A DNA stretch of 64,000 nt from Nocardioides luteus (lineage in GTDB: Bacteria; Actinomycetota; Actinomycetes; Propionibacteriales; Nocardioidaceae), in the NCBI RefSeq assembly GCF_000960475.2, contig NZ_JZDQ02000029.1:21774-85773 (forward strand), given 5' to 3'. The notes beneath the pieces are model-generated. The model did not search any database. It was not told the origin of the DNA and was given only the letters and a program-made list of their open reading frames with translations. Made by a program: the position numbers and the translations under genes. Of this stretch, positions 8,133 through 16,176 are shown piece by piece; positions within the stretch are counted from its first letter, which is position 1; every line of letters starts with the position of its first letter.

Positions 8133-9026
8133 TCAGGGACGTCCCGCCCGGGGCACGTCGACCCGGATCGCCAGCAGCCGCGCCTCGGCGCTGGCCTTGC
8201 GGGGCTCCTCGAAGAAGTCGGGCGCGGCACAGGCGTACAGCGTCTTCCCGTCGCTGCCGCCCAGCATGCAGGCGAAGACGCCACCGCCGGGCTCGATCTG
8301 CTCGAGGATCTCGCCGCCCTCGGCGACCCTGACCAGGCGGCCGAAGACGGCGTCGGCGGTCCACACCGCGCCCTCGGCGTCCAGGCAGCAGCCGTCGGGA
8401 GCCAGGACCGCGTCGCCCATCGCCTCGGCGAACGCGGTGTGGGTGGTGAGCTCGCCGAACTTCGCCCAGGTGCGTCGGTTGGTCAGCGACCCGTCCTCGG
8501 CGATATCGAACGCGCTGATCCGATTGCCGCAGGTCTCGTCGACGATCAGCGTGCCGTCGTCGGTGATCACGCTGCCGTTGGGGAACCACAGGTCGTCGGC
8601 GACCTCGGTCACCGTCCCGTCCGGGTCGACCCGCAGCAGCACCGTCGATGCCACGTCGGCGCCCGCCATGATGTCGAAACCGAAGTTCCCGACGTACGCC
8701 CGGCCCTGCTCGTCCACCACCATGTCGTTGAGGTGGTGGCTGACGTGGCCGCTGAGGTCGGCGTGGGTCACCAGCGAGCCGTCGGACTCGCGGCGCAGGA
8801 TCCGGCGGTCGTTCATCGACACGACCAGCAGATGGCCGTCGGGGAGCCAGCCCAGCCCCGAGGGCTGCCCCGGCACCTCCGCCTCGACCTTGAGGTCCGA
8901 CCCGTCCTCCCGGGCCGAGTAGACCTTGTAGGAGTAGAAGTCCACGAACCAGATCCGGTCCTCATGCCATCGCGGGCACTCCAGGAAGTGCAGGTCCTTC
9001 ACGACGGTGCTGATCTCTCGGGCCAC
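8133..9026 (-). CDS. SMP-30/gluconolactonase-like hydrolase
   Basis: A 297-residue six-bladed beta-propeller of the SMP-30/gluconolactonase/LRE family, metal-dependent enzymes that mostly open sugar lactones. Likely metal ligands are the glutamate in FLECPRW near the start, the asparagine in HLNDMVVDEQGR, the asparagine in LWFPNGSVITDDG and the aspartate in LIVDETCGN. The GTG at 9026 is chosen because AGAGAGGA lies a few bases upstream; the ATG at 9059 lacks a Shine-Dalgarno sequence. Upstream lie the 21-bp repeats at 9062-9124. If the N-acetylglucosaminate pathway at 38-45 kb is real, a lactonase would be needed upstream in it, but nothing links this gene to that locus. Confidence 0.87.
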   Translation of the reverse strand: MAREISTVVKDLHFLECPRWHEDRIWFVDFYSYKVYSAREDGSDLKVEAEVPGQPSGLGWLPDGHLLVVSMNDRRILRRESDGSLVTHADLSGHVSHHLNDMVVDEQGRAYVGNFGFDIMAGADVASTVLLRVDPDGTVTEVADDLWFPNGSVITDDGTLIVDETCGNRISAFDIAEDGSLTNRRTWAKFGELTTHTAFAEAMGDAVLAPDGCCLDAEGAVWTADAVFGRLVRVAEGGEILEQIEPGGGVFACMLGGSDGKTLYACAAPDFFEEPRKASAEARLLAIRVDVPRAGRP

Positions 9027-9061
9027 GGTAGATCCTCTCTGATCGACTGACCCCATCATGC

Positions 9062-9124
9062 CGAGAAGTCACCCCCGTCGCGCGAGAAGTCACGTACGCG
9101 AATCGAGATGGCACCGGGGTGACG
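9062..9124. repeat. Three 21-bp tandem units related to the array at 63.8 kb
   Basis: Three consecutive 21-bp units begin at 9062, 9083 and 9104, each starting with CGAG. The first two contain CGAGAAGTCAC; the second has CGAGAAGTCACGTACG, which is found exactly in the array at 63838-64000. The third is diverged. The block fills the intergenic space between the SMP-30-type gene start and the end of the ABC permease gene. Function is unknown. Confidence 0.7.
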
Positions 9125-9130
9125 CCTCGG

Positions 9131-10330
9131 CTACTCCTCCAGTCGCCAGGCGGCCTTGAGGGAGAGCTGGCCACCGGTCTGGAGCAGGGCGCGGCTGTAG
9201 AGGCGCTCGGCGAGGCGTACCAGCGCGATGCCGAAGGCGAGGAGCAGGAGGACGGCGATGATCGGCTCCCACCATGCCGCGCTGCCGTCGACCAGGCGCA
9301 TCGGCATGAGGACGGCGGACAGCGGTGGGACGTACGAGCCGACGACCTCGCCGACACCGTCGAGGTAGAGGGCGCCGAAGAACATCACCATGAGGAGCAT
9401 CGTGATCGGGGTGGAGGAGGACTGCAGGTCCTCGGTGCGGGAGGCGAGCGCGCCCGCGACCGCCCACAGGGTGGAGAGCACGACGAAGCCGATCAGGAAG
9501 AAGACGACGAACCAGCCGATCGCGCTGGAGAGCGCCGGGAGGGCGAAGCTGAAGTCGGTCAGGCTCAGCCCGACCAGCCCGACGGCCACGTAGATGAGCA
9601 TCTGTCCTACGGCGATGACGGCGTTGCCGATGATCTTGCCGGCGAGCAGCTGCCGCAGCGGCACCGCGGCGGCGATCATCTCCACGATCCGCGACTGCTT
9701 CTCCTCCACGACGCTGTTGGCCAGGGTCATGCCGAACATGATCGAGGCGAAGTAGAAGACGATCGCGAGCGCGTAGCCGACGACGTAGCGGATCGCGGTC
9801 AGCTCGCTGTCGCCCTCGAGCTGGTCGATCGCGACCTCCGACCCCTTGGTCAGCTCGGCCGCGGTGGTGCCGGCGGCGTCGGCGTTGCCGGCTAGGACGA
9901 TCGCCTCGACCGCCTGGCTGACCACGTCGCGCAGCTCGGAGTCGGGATCCTCGAGCGTGACCAGCGTCCAGCCCTTGGCGCTCGAGTGCAGGTACGCATC
10001 GGCCTGCTCCTCCTCGAGCGCGCGCCGGGCGGCGTCGGCGTCGTCGACGGCGACCGGTTCGATGCTCACTTTCTCGTCGATGTCGGTGGCGCGTTCGGCG
10101 ATGCCCTCGGCCATCGCCCGGGCGATCGCCGAGGAGTAGGCGAGGTCGTAGGTCTTCTCCCGGCTCTCGCTCCACGCGGTGAAGCCGAGCACGCCGACGA
10201 TGACGGCGAGCATCACCGCGGTGCCGATCAGGGTCGACCTGTCGGTGGCGCGGACGGCGATCTCGCGGCGGGCGACGATCTGCCACACCGGCTGGCCCTT
10301 GGGCTGGGTCCTGGCTTTCGGAGTCGTCAT
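9131..10330 (-). CDS. ABC-2 type transporter permease (NatB-like)
   Basis: A 399-residue ABC-2 family membrane subunit. It has one membrane helix near residues 32-52, a large extracytoplasmic region of about 150 residues, then six hydrophobic segments in the C-terminal half. The stretch NSVVEEKQSRIVEMIAAAVP is the hallmark of the NatB/YhaP-type exporter permeases, and is followed by LLAGKIIGNAVIAVGQM. The start overlaps the ATPase stop by 4 bp (ATGA), so the two subunits are translationally coupled. Together with the upstream two-component system this looks like a regulated exporter, perhaps for Na+, a drug or a peptide. Substrate is not known. Confidence 0.87.
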   Translation of the reverse strand: MTTPKARTQPKGQPVWQIVARREIAVRATDRSTLIGTAVMLAVIVGVLGFTAWSESREKTYDLAYSSAIARAMAEGIAERATDIDEKVSIEPVAVDDADAARRALEEEQADAYLHSSAKGWTLVTLEDPDSELRDVVSQAVEAIVLAGNADAAGTTAAELTKGSEVAIDQLEGDSELTAIRYVVGYALAIVFYFASIMFGMTLANSVVEEKQSRIVEMIAAAVPLRQLLAGKIIGNAVIAVGQMLIYVAVGLVGLSLTDFSFALPALSSAIGWFVVFFLIGFVVLSTLWAVAGALASRTEDLQSSSTPITMLLMVMFFGALYLDGVGEVVGSYVPPLSAVLMPMRLVDGSAAWWEPIIAVLLLLAFGIALVRLAERLYSRALLQTGGQLSLKAAWRLEE

Positions 10331-11208
10331 GCGGTGACCTCCCGGTAGATCTCGGACAGGCGGGGCACGACGCGGTGGAAGTCGAGCACGCCTCCGCGGG
10401 TGACGGCCTCGCTGAGCAGCTTCTGCTCGGCGCCTTCGGAGACGACCTCGATCTCGGCCTCGGGCCCGGAGACGTCGCGTACGTGGAGGCCGGGCAGGTC
10501 GCGTACCCAGCCGGCGTCGCCGTCGAGGACGAGCCGGTAGCGCAGCGCGGCCTCCGCGCGCAGCTCCTCACCCGTGCCCTGGATGACGACCCGGCCACGG
10601 GCCATCACCACGAGCCGGTCGCACAGCCGGTCGACGAGGTCGAGCTGGTGGGAGGAGAAGACGACGGGTACACCGTCGCGGGCATGCTCGCGCAGGAGGT
10701 CCGCCATCGCCTCGATGGCGTCGGGATCGAGCCCGGAGAACGGCTCGTCGAGGATCAGCGCCATCGGCGCCGGGACGAGTGCGGCGATGATCTGCACGCG
10801 CTGCTGGTTGCCGAGGGAGAGCTTCTCGAGCGGGTCCTTGGTGCGACCGCCGAGCCCGAACCGCTCCAGCAGCGTGCCGATCTCGCGGCGCGCGTCGGCG
10901 GTGGTCATGCCCCGCAGCCGGGCGAGGTAGACCAGCTGGTCCAGGATCGGCTGCTTCGGGTAGAGGCCGCGCTCCTCGGGCATGTAGCCGAACCGGCGCC
11001 GGTCCTCCCGGGTGACCTCGTGCCCCTGCCAGGAGACCGTCCCGGCATGTGCGGCCAGCACACCCATGATCATCCGCATGGTGGTGGTCTTGCCGGCGCC
11101 GTTGCCGCCGACGAACCCGGTGAGCCCACCGGACGGGACCGGGAAGGACACGTCGTCGACGGCGACCATGTCGCCGAAGCGACGGGTCAACCCGCTGACC
11201 TTGAGCAT
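10327..11208 (-). CDS. ABC transporter ATP-binding protein (NatA-like)
   Basis: A 293-residue ABC ATPase, partner of the ABC-2 permease downstream. Walker A is GGNGAGKTTT near residue 40, Walker B is ALILDEPFSGLDP, and the H-loop is VVFSSHQLDLVD. The ABC signature reads LSLGNQQRVQ in place of LSGGQ, a variant often seen in this exporter group. The C-terminal third is an extension with the DUF4162-type layout of drug and sodium exporters. The ATG at 11208 follows AGAGGAG at the right distance; a longer reading starting at 11244 has no ribosome binding site. It is 87 bp downstream of the NarL regulator gene and probably in its transcript. Confidence 0.92.
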   Translation of the reverse strand: MLKVSGLTRRFGDMVAVDDVSFPVPSGGLTGFVGGNGAGKTTTMRMIMGVLAAHAGTVSWQGHEVTREDRRRFGYMPEERGLYPKQPILDQLVYLARLRGMTTADARREIGTLLERFGLGGRTKDPLEKLSLGNQQRVQIIAALVPAPMALILDEPFSGLDPDAIEAMADLLREHARDGVPVVFSSHQLDLVDRLCDRLVVMARGRVVIQGTGEELRAEAALRYRLVLDGDAGWVRDLPGLHVRDVSGPEAEIEVVSEGAEQKLLSEAVTRGGVLDFHRVVPRLSEIYREVTA

Positions 11209-11294
11209 CGAAACTCCTCTGTCTCGGTTACGAACGGGACCCACGCTATTTCAGCGGCGGGCCCGGCGGATCCGTCGCGAGGATGAGCCCCTGC

Positions 11295-11960
11295 TCACCC
11301 GTTGGGAGGGCCTGCCGGGAGCAGCCCGTGGCGGTGGATGAAGACCACCGTCTGCACCCGGTCGCGCAGCTGCAGCTTGGCCAGGCAGGCCGAGACATGG
11401 GTCTTCACGGTCGCCTCGGTGAGGAACAGCCGGCGCGCGATCTCGTTGTTGCTGAGCCCCTCACCGATCAGCAGGAGCACCTCGCGCTCGCGGGCGGTGA
11501 GCAGGTCGAGCTCCTTGGGTGGCTTCGGAGCCGGAGCCGCCGGGGCGTTGGTGACCCTGCCGATCACGCGCATGGTGACCTCCGGGGCGAGCAGCGCGTG
11601 ACCGTCCGCGGCGGCCCGCACGGCCTCGGCCAGCGAGTCGGGGTCAGCGTTCTTGAGGAGGAAGCCGCTGGCGCCGGCGGCGAGCGCGTCGAAGAGGTAG
11701 TCGTCGCGGTCGAAGGTGGTCAGGATGATGACCTTGGCGTGCCCCTCGGCGACGACCGTACGCGTCGCCTCGATGCCGTCGGTGCCGGGCATCTGCACAT
11801 CCATCAGCACCACGTCGGGCCGCAGCTCGCGCGCCTTCGCGATCGCGTCGGCGCCGTCGGAGGCCTCTCCGACGACGGTGATGTCGTCCTCCATCGAGAG
11901 GATGAGACGGAACCCCGAACGCAGCAGCTGCTGGTCGTCGGCGAGCAGCACCCGGATCAT
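11295..11960 (-). CDS. NarL/LuxR-family response regulator
   Basis: A 221-residue two-component response regulator. The receiver domain (about 1-120) has the acidic pair D8/D9, the phosphoacceptor D54 in VVLMDVQMP and the conserved lysine in FLLKNADPD. The C-terminal LuxR-type helix-turn-helix (about 150-215) has LTAREREVLLLIGEGLSNNEIA and TVKTHVSACLAKL. Its start overlaps the sensor kinase stop by 4 bp, so the pair is coupled. The kinase and regulator probably control the ABC exporter encoded just downstream. Confidence 0.95.
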   Translation of the reverse strand: MIRVLLADDQQLLRSGFRLILSMEDDITVVGEASDGADAIAKARELRPDVVLMDVQMPGTDGIEATRTVVAEGHAKVIILTTFDRDDYLFDALAAGASGFLLKNADPDSLAEAVRAAADGHALLAPEVTMRVIGRVTNAPAAPAPKPPKELDLLTAREREVLLLIGEGLSNNEIARRLFLTEATVKTHVSACLAKLQLRDRVQTVVFIHRHGLLPAGPPNG

Positions 11961-13327
11961 CGCGCCGCTCCCGCCGACGGGACGGCGGAGTCGAGCGGGA
12001 ACCGCACCCGCACCCGGAACCCCTGCACGGCCCGGGGCCCGATGTCGACCTCCGCCTTCCGGACGGCCGCCCGCTCCCGGACACCGAGCAGGCCGAGACC
12101 GCTGCCCGAGGTGCCGTGCCGGGGCCGGCCGTTGTCGGTGATCTCCACCTCGGCATAGGGCGCCGCCGCGGTCCGGTCGACGCGCAGGACGACCTGGGCG
12201 CGGTCGGCGGTGGAGTGGCGGCGGACGTTGGCCAGCGCCTCCTGGACGATCCGGTAGACGGAGTGGGCCAGGGGGAGCGGCAGGTCTGATACCGGACCGA
12301 CGGCCTCGTAGTCGACCCGCAGCCCGCTCTCGCGGACCTCGTCCAGCAGCGCGGGCAGATCCGCCAGGCGCGGCTCGGGGCTGCGTACGCCATCGGGTTC
12401 CGAGTCCGCGTCACCCGCCGGGTCGCGCAGGGTGCCGAGCAGGGAACGCATCTGGGTGACCCCTTCGCGGGCGGAGGCCTCGACGTTGCCGAGCGCCTCG
12501 GTGGCGCCCTCGATGTCGCCGGGGCGACCGCGCTCGAGCAGCTTGCGCCCGGCGGCCGCCTGGACCCCGACGACCGCGACGTGGTGGGCGACGACGTCGT
12601 GCAGCTCGCGGGCGATCCGCAGGCGTTCCTCGATCACGGCGCGGCGCTGGAGCTGCCCGGACTGGGCCGCGATGGTCGCCGCCTGCGCGGCGAGCTCGGC
12701 CTTCTGCCGCGCGCCCCGCCAGGCGACCTGGCCGCCGACGATCGCGCCGATGAAGTAGAGGAGGTTCATCAAGGTGGTGAGCAGCACGTAGGCGGTCACC
12801 GGCCCGACCAGCGCCGAGCCCTCCGCGTCCGCGGTCGACTCGCGGATCTCGTCGATGCCGCTGCCGACCGCGTACTGCCAGGACAGCCAGGCGAACATGA
12901 ACAGCGTGATCAGCCCCATCACGACCACCATGTCCCGCCTGCTCCGCGCCCAGGCGGCGCCGGCGAAGAACGCGACGAAGTAGATGATCTGCATGGGCAG
13001 CAGCCCCATCACCATCGGCAGCCACACGCCGGTGACGAACATGTGGAGCCCGGCCAGGAGGGCGATCGTGAGCGGGAACCGGCGCCGGAAGACGAGCAGG
13101 GCGGCACCGGTGATCACCGCGATCCACTCGACCCAGGTCGGTGCGTCGCTGCTGTCGAGCGTGCCGACGCCACGGATCAGCTCCAGGGTGATCAGGCTCG
13201 CGACCAGCACGACCGCACCGACCAGCCAGTCGCCGAGGCCGATCGACCCCTTCCGCTCCCAGTCGTCGTCGGTCGCGAAGAAGGTCGCCAGCCGGCCCGG
13301 GGAGCCGGCGTCGTCGTGCACAGTCAC
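11957..13327 (-). CDS. Sensor histidine kinase (HisKA_3 type)
   Basis: A 456-residue membrane sensor kinase, partner of the NarL-type regulator. Residues about 35-205 carry four to six membrane helices with almost no extracellular loop, typical of kinases that sense membrane stress or their own transporter. The dimerisation/phosphoacceptor region has RIARELHDVVAHHV with H243. The C-terminal HATPase domain ends with GSGLGLLGVRERA. I use the GTG at 13327; the reading from 13423 would run into the palindromic intergenic element. It heads a presumed four-gene unit of kinase, regulator, ABC ATPase and permease. Confidence 0.92.
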   Translation of the reverse strand: MTVHDDAGSPGRLATFFATDDDWERKGSIGLGDWLVGAVVLVASLITLELIRGVGTLDSSDAPTWVEWIAVITGAALLVFRRRFPLTIALLAGLHMFVTGVWLPMVMGLLPMQIIYFVAFFAGAAWARSRRDMVVVMGLITLFMFAWLSWQYAVGSGIDEIRESTADAEGSALVGPVTAYVLLTTLMNLLYFIGAIVGGQVAWRGARQKAELAAQAATIAAQSGQLQRRAVIEERLRIARELHDVVAHHVAVVGVQAAAGRKLLERGRPGDIEGATEALGNVEASAREGVTQMRSLLGTLRDPAGDADSEPDGVRSPEPRLADLPALLDEVRESGLRVDYEAVGPVSDLPLPLAHSVYRIVQEALANVRRHSTADRAQVVLRVDRTAAAPYAEVEITDNGRPRHGTSGSGLGLLGVRERAAVRKAEVDIGPRAVQGFRVRVRFPLDSAVPSAGAAR

Positions 13328-13395
13328 CCGGCCAACCCTAGGTCCGCCGGAGGGCGGAGTCCTCAGTCTCGAGTCGGAGCCTGGCGGGCGGCTGG

Positions 13396-13464
13396 CGGGG
13401 TAGTCCGGGAGCGAACTGCCCATTTACTGGCGAGTAATAGGCAGCTCGCTCCCGGACTACCCCG
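13396..13464. terminator. Long imperfect palindrome with a nested TTACT/AGTAA palindrome, likely terminator or structured element
   Basis: Two 25-nt arms (13396-13420 and 13440-13464) are complementary except for one position, which would be a G-U pair in minus-strand RNA, so the minus-strand transcript can form an unbroken 25-bp stem. Inside the 19-nt loop sits a second palindrome, TTACTGGCGAGTAA (about 13424-13437). The element begins 3 bp after the helicase stop on the minus strand, so it probably terminates the helicase transcript. There is no U-tract, and the nested palindrome looks like a regulator operator. Confidence 0.6.
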
Positions 13465-13466
13465 GT

Positions 13467-14765
13467 TCAGCGCGAGCCGGTGGCCCGCTGACGCTTGCGG
13501 GCGCGCGAGCCGGGACGGCTCTTCCGGTTGCCGGTGCCCTCGCCGGCGGGGCGGCGCGGGGGCTGGGTCACGACCGGGACGTACGGGCCCGGGCGGCTGC
13601 GCTCACCGGGAGCCAGCTCGACGAGGATCGGGTGGCTCGGGCCGTCGACGCGCGTGGTGGTGGGCTTGATCCCGGCGGCACGGGCGAGGCTGCGTACGTC
13701 CTTGACCTGGTCGGGCAGCATCAGCGTCACCACGGTGCCGGAGGCGCCGGCGCGGGCGGTGCGCCCGGAGCGGTGCAGGTAGGCCTTGTGCTCGGCGGGC
13801 GGGTCGGCGTGGACCACGAGGGCGACGTCGTCGACGTGGATCCCGCGGGCCGCGATGTCGGTGGCCACCAGGGTGGTCGCCCGGCCGGAGTGGAAGGCCT
13901 CCAGGTTGCGCACCCGGGCGTTCTGGGAGAGGTCGCCGTGGAGCTCGACGGCCGGGATGCCGGCGCGGCCGAGCTGGCGGGCGACGCCCTTGGCGCCGTG
14001 CTTGGTGCGGGTGAAGACGACCGTGCGGCCCGGAGCCGCCGCCAGGTCCGCGAGCACAGGGATGCGCTGCTCGCGGGCGGAGAGGTGAAGGACGTGGTGC
14101 TCCATCTCGGCGACCGGCGACTGCGCCGAGTCGGCCTCGTGCACGACCGGGGCGGAGAGGAACTGCTTGACCAGCACGTTGATGCCCTTGTCGAGCGTCG
14201 CGCTGAACAGCAGGCGCTGGCCGTCCTTCGGGGTCGCGGACATGAGTCGCTTCACCGCCGGCAGGAAGCCGAGGTCGGCCATGTGGTCGGCCTCGTCGAG
14301 CACGGTGATCTCGATCGCGGACAGGTCGGCGTGACGCTGCGCGATCAGGTCCTCGAGCCGGCCGGGGCAGGCCAGGACGACGTCGGCGCCCTTGCGCAGG
14401 CCGATGACCTGCGGGTTCTGCCCCACGCCGCCGAAGACGGTCTGCACGCTCAGTCCGGCCTCCGTGGCCAGCGGCCGCAGCGACTCCTCGATCTGGCGGA
14501 CCAGCTCACGGGTCGGCGCGAGCACCAGCGCCCGCGGCTTGCCGGCCTTGGCCTTCGGGCCACCCGCGAGGCGGGCGACGAGCGGAAGCAGGAAGGCGTA
14601 CGTCTTGCCCGACCCGGTCCGCCCGCGGCCGAGCACGTCGCGGCCGGCGAGGGAGTCCGGCAGGGTCGCGGCCTGGATCGGGGTCGGAGAGGTGATGCCG
14701 TGGTGATCGAGGACGGCGGTGAGGTCTGCGGGCACGCCGAGCGCGCTGAAGCTCTGCTGAGACAA
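13467..14765 (-). CDS. DEAD-box RNA helicase (RhlE-like)
   Basis: A 432-residue ATP-dependent RNA helicase. Motifs in order: Q motif region (TSPTPIQAATLP), motif I GRTGSGKT, Ia PTRELVRQIE, motif II DEADHM, motif III SAT, motif V ATDIAARGIHV and motif VI HRSGRTARAG. The C-terminal 50 residues are rich in Arg, Lys, Pro and Gly (ending near KSRPGSRARKRQRATGSR), a typical RNA-binding tail of RhlE-type proteins. Such helicases act in ribosome assembly, RNA decay and cold adaptation. The 240-bp leader before the start is long enough to hold a regulated 5' UTR, although no known motif is evident. A strong palindrome follows the stop. Confidence 0.95.
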   Translation of the reverse strand: MSQQSFSALGVPADLTAVLDHHGITSPTPIQAATLPDSLAGRDVLGRGRTGSGKTYAFLLPLVARLAGGPKAKAGKPRALVLAPTRELVRQIEESLRPLATEAGLSVQTVFGGVGQNPQVIGLRKGADVVLACPGRLEDLIAQRHADLSAIEITVLDEADHMADLGFLPAVKRLMSATPKDGQRLLFSATLDKGINVLVKQFLSAPVVHEADSAQSPVAEMEHHVLHLSAREQRIPVLADLAAAPGRTVVFTRTKHGAKGVARQLGRAGIPAVELHGDLSQNARVRNLEAFHSGRATTLVATDIAARGIHVDDVALVVHADPPAEHKAYLHRSGRTARAGASGTVVTLMLPDQVKDVRSLARAAGIKPTTTRVDGPSHPILVELAPGERSRPGPYVPVVTQPPRRPAGEGTGNRKSRPGSRARKRQRATGSR

Positions 14766-14926
14766 GGAGTCAACTTTTCAAGCGAGGTGTCTCGCCATAG
14801 GTGAAAGTTGCTACCGAGAGCGGCCGGGGGCAAGACCGGAACGGGCCGCTGTTGAATCAGATACTAGCGGTAGGTGACCCATCCACCAGAATCCTCGGCC
14901 CGCTCGCGGGGTCTAGATGATCACGC

Positions 14927-14992
14927 GCCGAGTCGGCGCAACCGCACGCCTCGCTCGCTTCGCTCCAAGGCATGCAGTTGCGCCGACTCGGC
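14927..14992. terminator. 16-bp perfect stem-loop in the gap between the dehydrogenase end and the helicase start
   Basis: Perfectly complementary 16-nt arms at 14927-14942 (GCCGAGTCGGCGCAAC) and 14977-14992 enclose a 34-nt loop containing CGCTCGCTTCGCTC. It lies 14 bp beyond the stop of the minus-strand dehydrogenase gene. On the minus strand the dehydrogenase is downstream, so the element sits in its 5' region and after the start of the helicase. It could be a leader structure or an intergenic repeat. No U-tract is present. The rest of the 14766-15005 gap shows no gene. Confidence 0.4.
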
Positions 14993-15005
14993 TTCACCAC
15001 GACGC

Positions 15006-16160
15006 TCACGCCCACGGATCGACCAGGATCTTCGCGTGGGTCTCCGGATCGGCGAGGTCCGAGAATGCCTGGGCGACGCCGTCCAGCCCGACGGTGCCCG
15101 TGTGCAGCGGCGAGGGGTCCACCTTCCCGCCGGCGATGAGCTCGAGCGTGCGCGCGAACTCCGCCGGGTCGTAGCCGAAGACGAACCGCAGGTCGATCTC
15201 CTTGTGGATCGCGATCGCCGGCCGGATCGTGTCAGGCTCCATGCACACCCCGACCACCACGACGCGCGTGTGCAGCGGTGCGGCGGTCATGATCTGCTCC
15301 AGCATCCCGGGCACGCCGACGCACTCGAAGACGACCGGGCCGGTCGGGGACTGCCCGAGGCGGTCGGCGTTGAGCAGCACGGTCTCCCACGGCAGCAGCG
15401 GGATGCGGCGGACGACCTGCATCGCGTCGATCCCGAAGCCCAGGTAGTCGGTCAGCGAGCTCACCGGACCACGCTGCTTGTAGGCGTCCCACGGCGGGGA
15501 CTCGCGCGGGTCGACGACCACGTCGGCACCGCACTCCACCGCCAGCGCGCGACGCGCGGGGGAGAGGTCGGAGGCGACCACCTTCTTCACCCCCTGCGCC
15601 TTGAGCATGAGGATGACGGCCAGTCCGATCGGGCCGCAGCCGATGACCACGGCCGGGCGTCGCGCCGAGACCGCGCCGCGGCGTACGGCGTGGAAGGCGA
15701 CGGCCAGGGGCTCGGTGAAGACCGCCTGGTCCGGCTTCACGCCGTCGGGGACGGGGAAGGTGAACGCCTCCTGGACGACGCAGTACTCCGCGAAGCCGCC
15801 GGGGGAGTCGACGTCGAAGCCGACCATGTGGATGGCCCCGTCCGTACGCAGCACCGGCAGCGCCGCCACCGAGGTGCCCGGCTCCCATCGACCCCGGGTC
15901 TCCGGGCCGTAGGCGACGACCTCGCCGAGGAGCTCGTGGCCCAGCACGATCTCCTGCTCGGGCGTCATCGCGGTGGTGTAGCCGAGCTCGGTGACCACCT
16001 CGTTGAGCTCGCTGCTGTGCTCGCGGACGTGCAGGTCGGAGCCGCAGATCCCGGCGCGCAGCACCTTGATCAGCAGCTGACCCGGCCCGGGCTCGGGACG
16101 CGGGACCGACCGCACCGAGAGCTCGCCGTTGTGGACCACGGTTGCGCGCATCTGGTTCAT
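15006..16160 (-). CDS. Zinc-dependent alcohol dehydrogenase-like oxidoreductase
   Basis: A 384-residue medium-chain dehydrogenase/reductase. The N-terminal GroES-like catalytic domain has the zinc-site block AGICGSDLHVREH and IVLGHELLGEVVAYG. The structural zinc Cys cluster is missing, as in several sorbitol-type and threonine-type members. The Rossmann domain has VIGCGPIGLAVILMLKAQGV at about residues 205-225, and ASDLSPARRALAVECGAD following it suits NAD(H). I use the ATG at 16160, with an internal ATG at 16151 as alternative. The substrate is unknown; the 16-bp gap to the upstream membrane protein gene suggests a shared transcript. Confidence 0.88.
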   Translation of the reverse strand: MNQMRATVVHNGELSVRSVPRPEPGPGQLLIKVLRAGICGSDLHVREHSSELNEVVTELGYTTAMTPEQEIVLGHELLGEVVAYGPETRGRWEPGTSVAALPVLRTDGAIHMVGFDVDSPGGFAEYCVVQEAFTFPVPDGVKPDQAVFTEPLAVAFHAVRRGAVSARRPAVVIGCGPIGLAVILMLKAQGVKKVVASDLSPARRALAVECGADVVVDPRESPPWDAYKQRGPVSSLTDYLGFGIDAMQVVRRIPLLPWETVLLNADRLGQSPTGPVVFECVGVPGMLEQIMTAAPLHTRVVVVGVCMEPDTIRPAIAIHKEIDLRFVFGYDPAEFARTLELIAGGKVDPSPLHTGTVGLDGVAQAFSDLADPETHAKILVDPWA

Positions 16161-16176
16161 CGGCGCTGACGCTACC

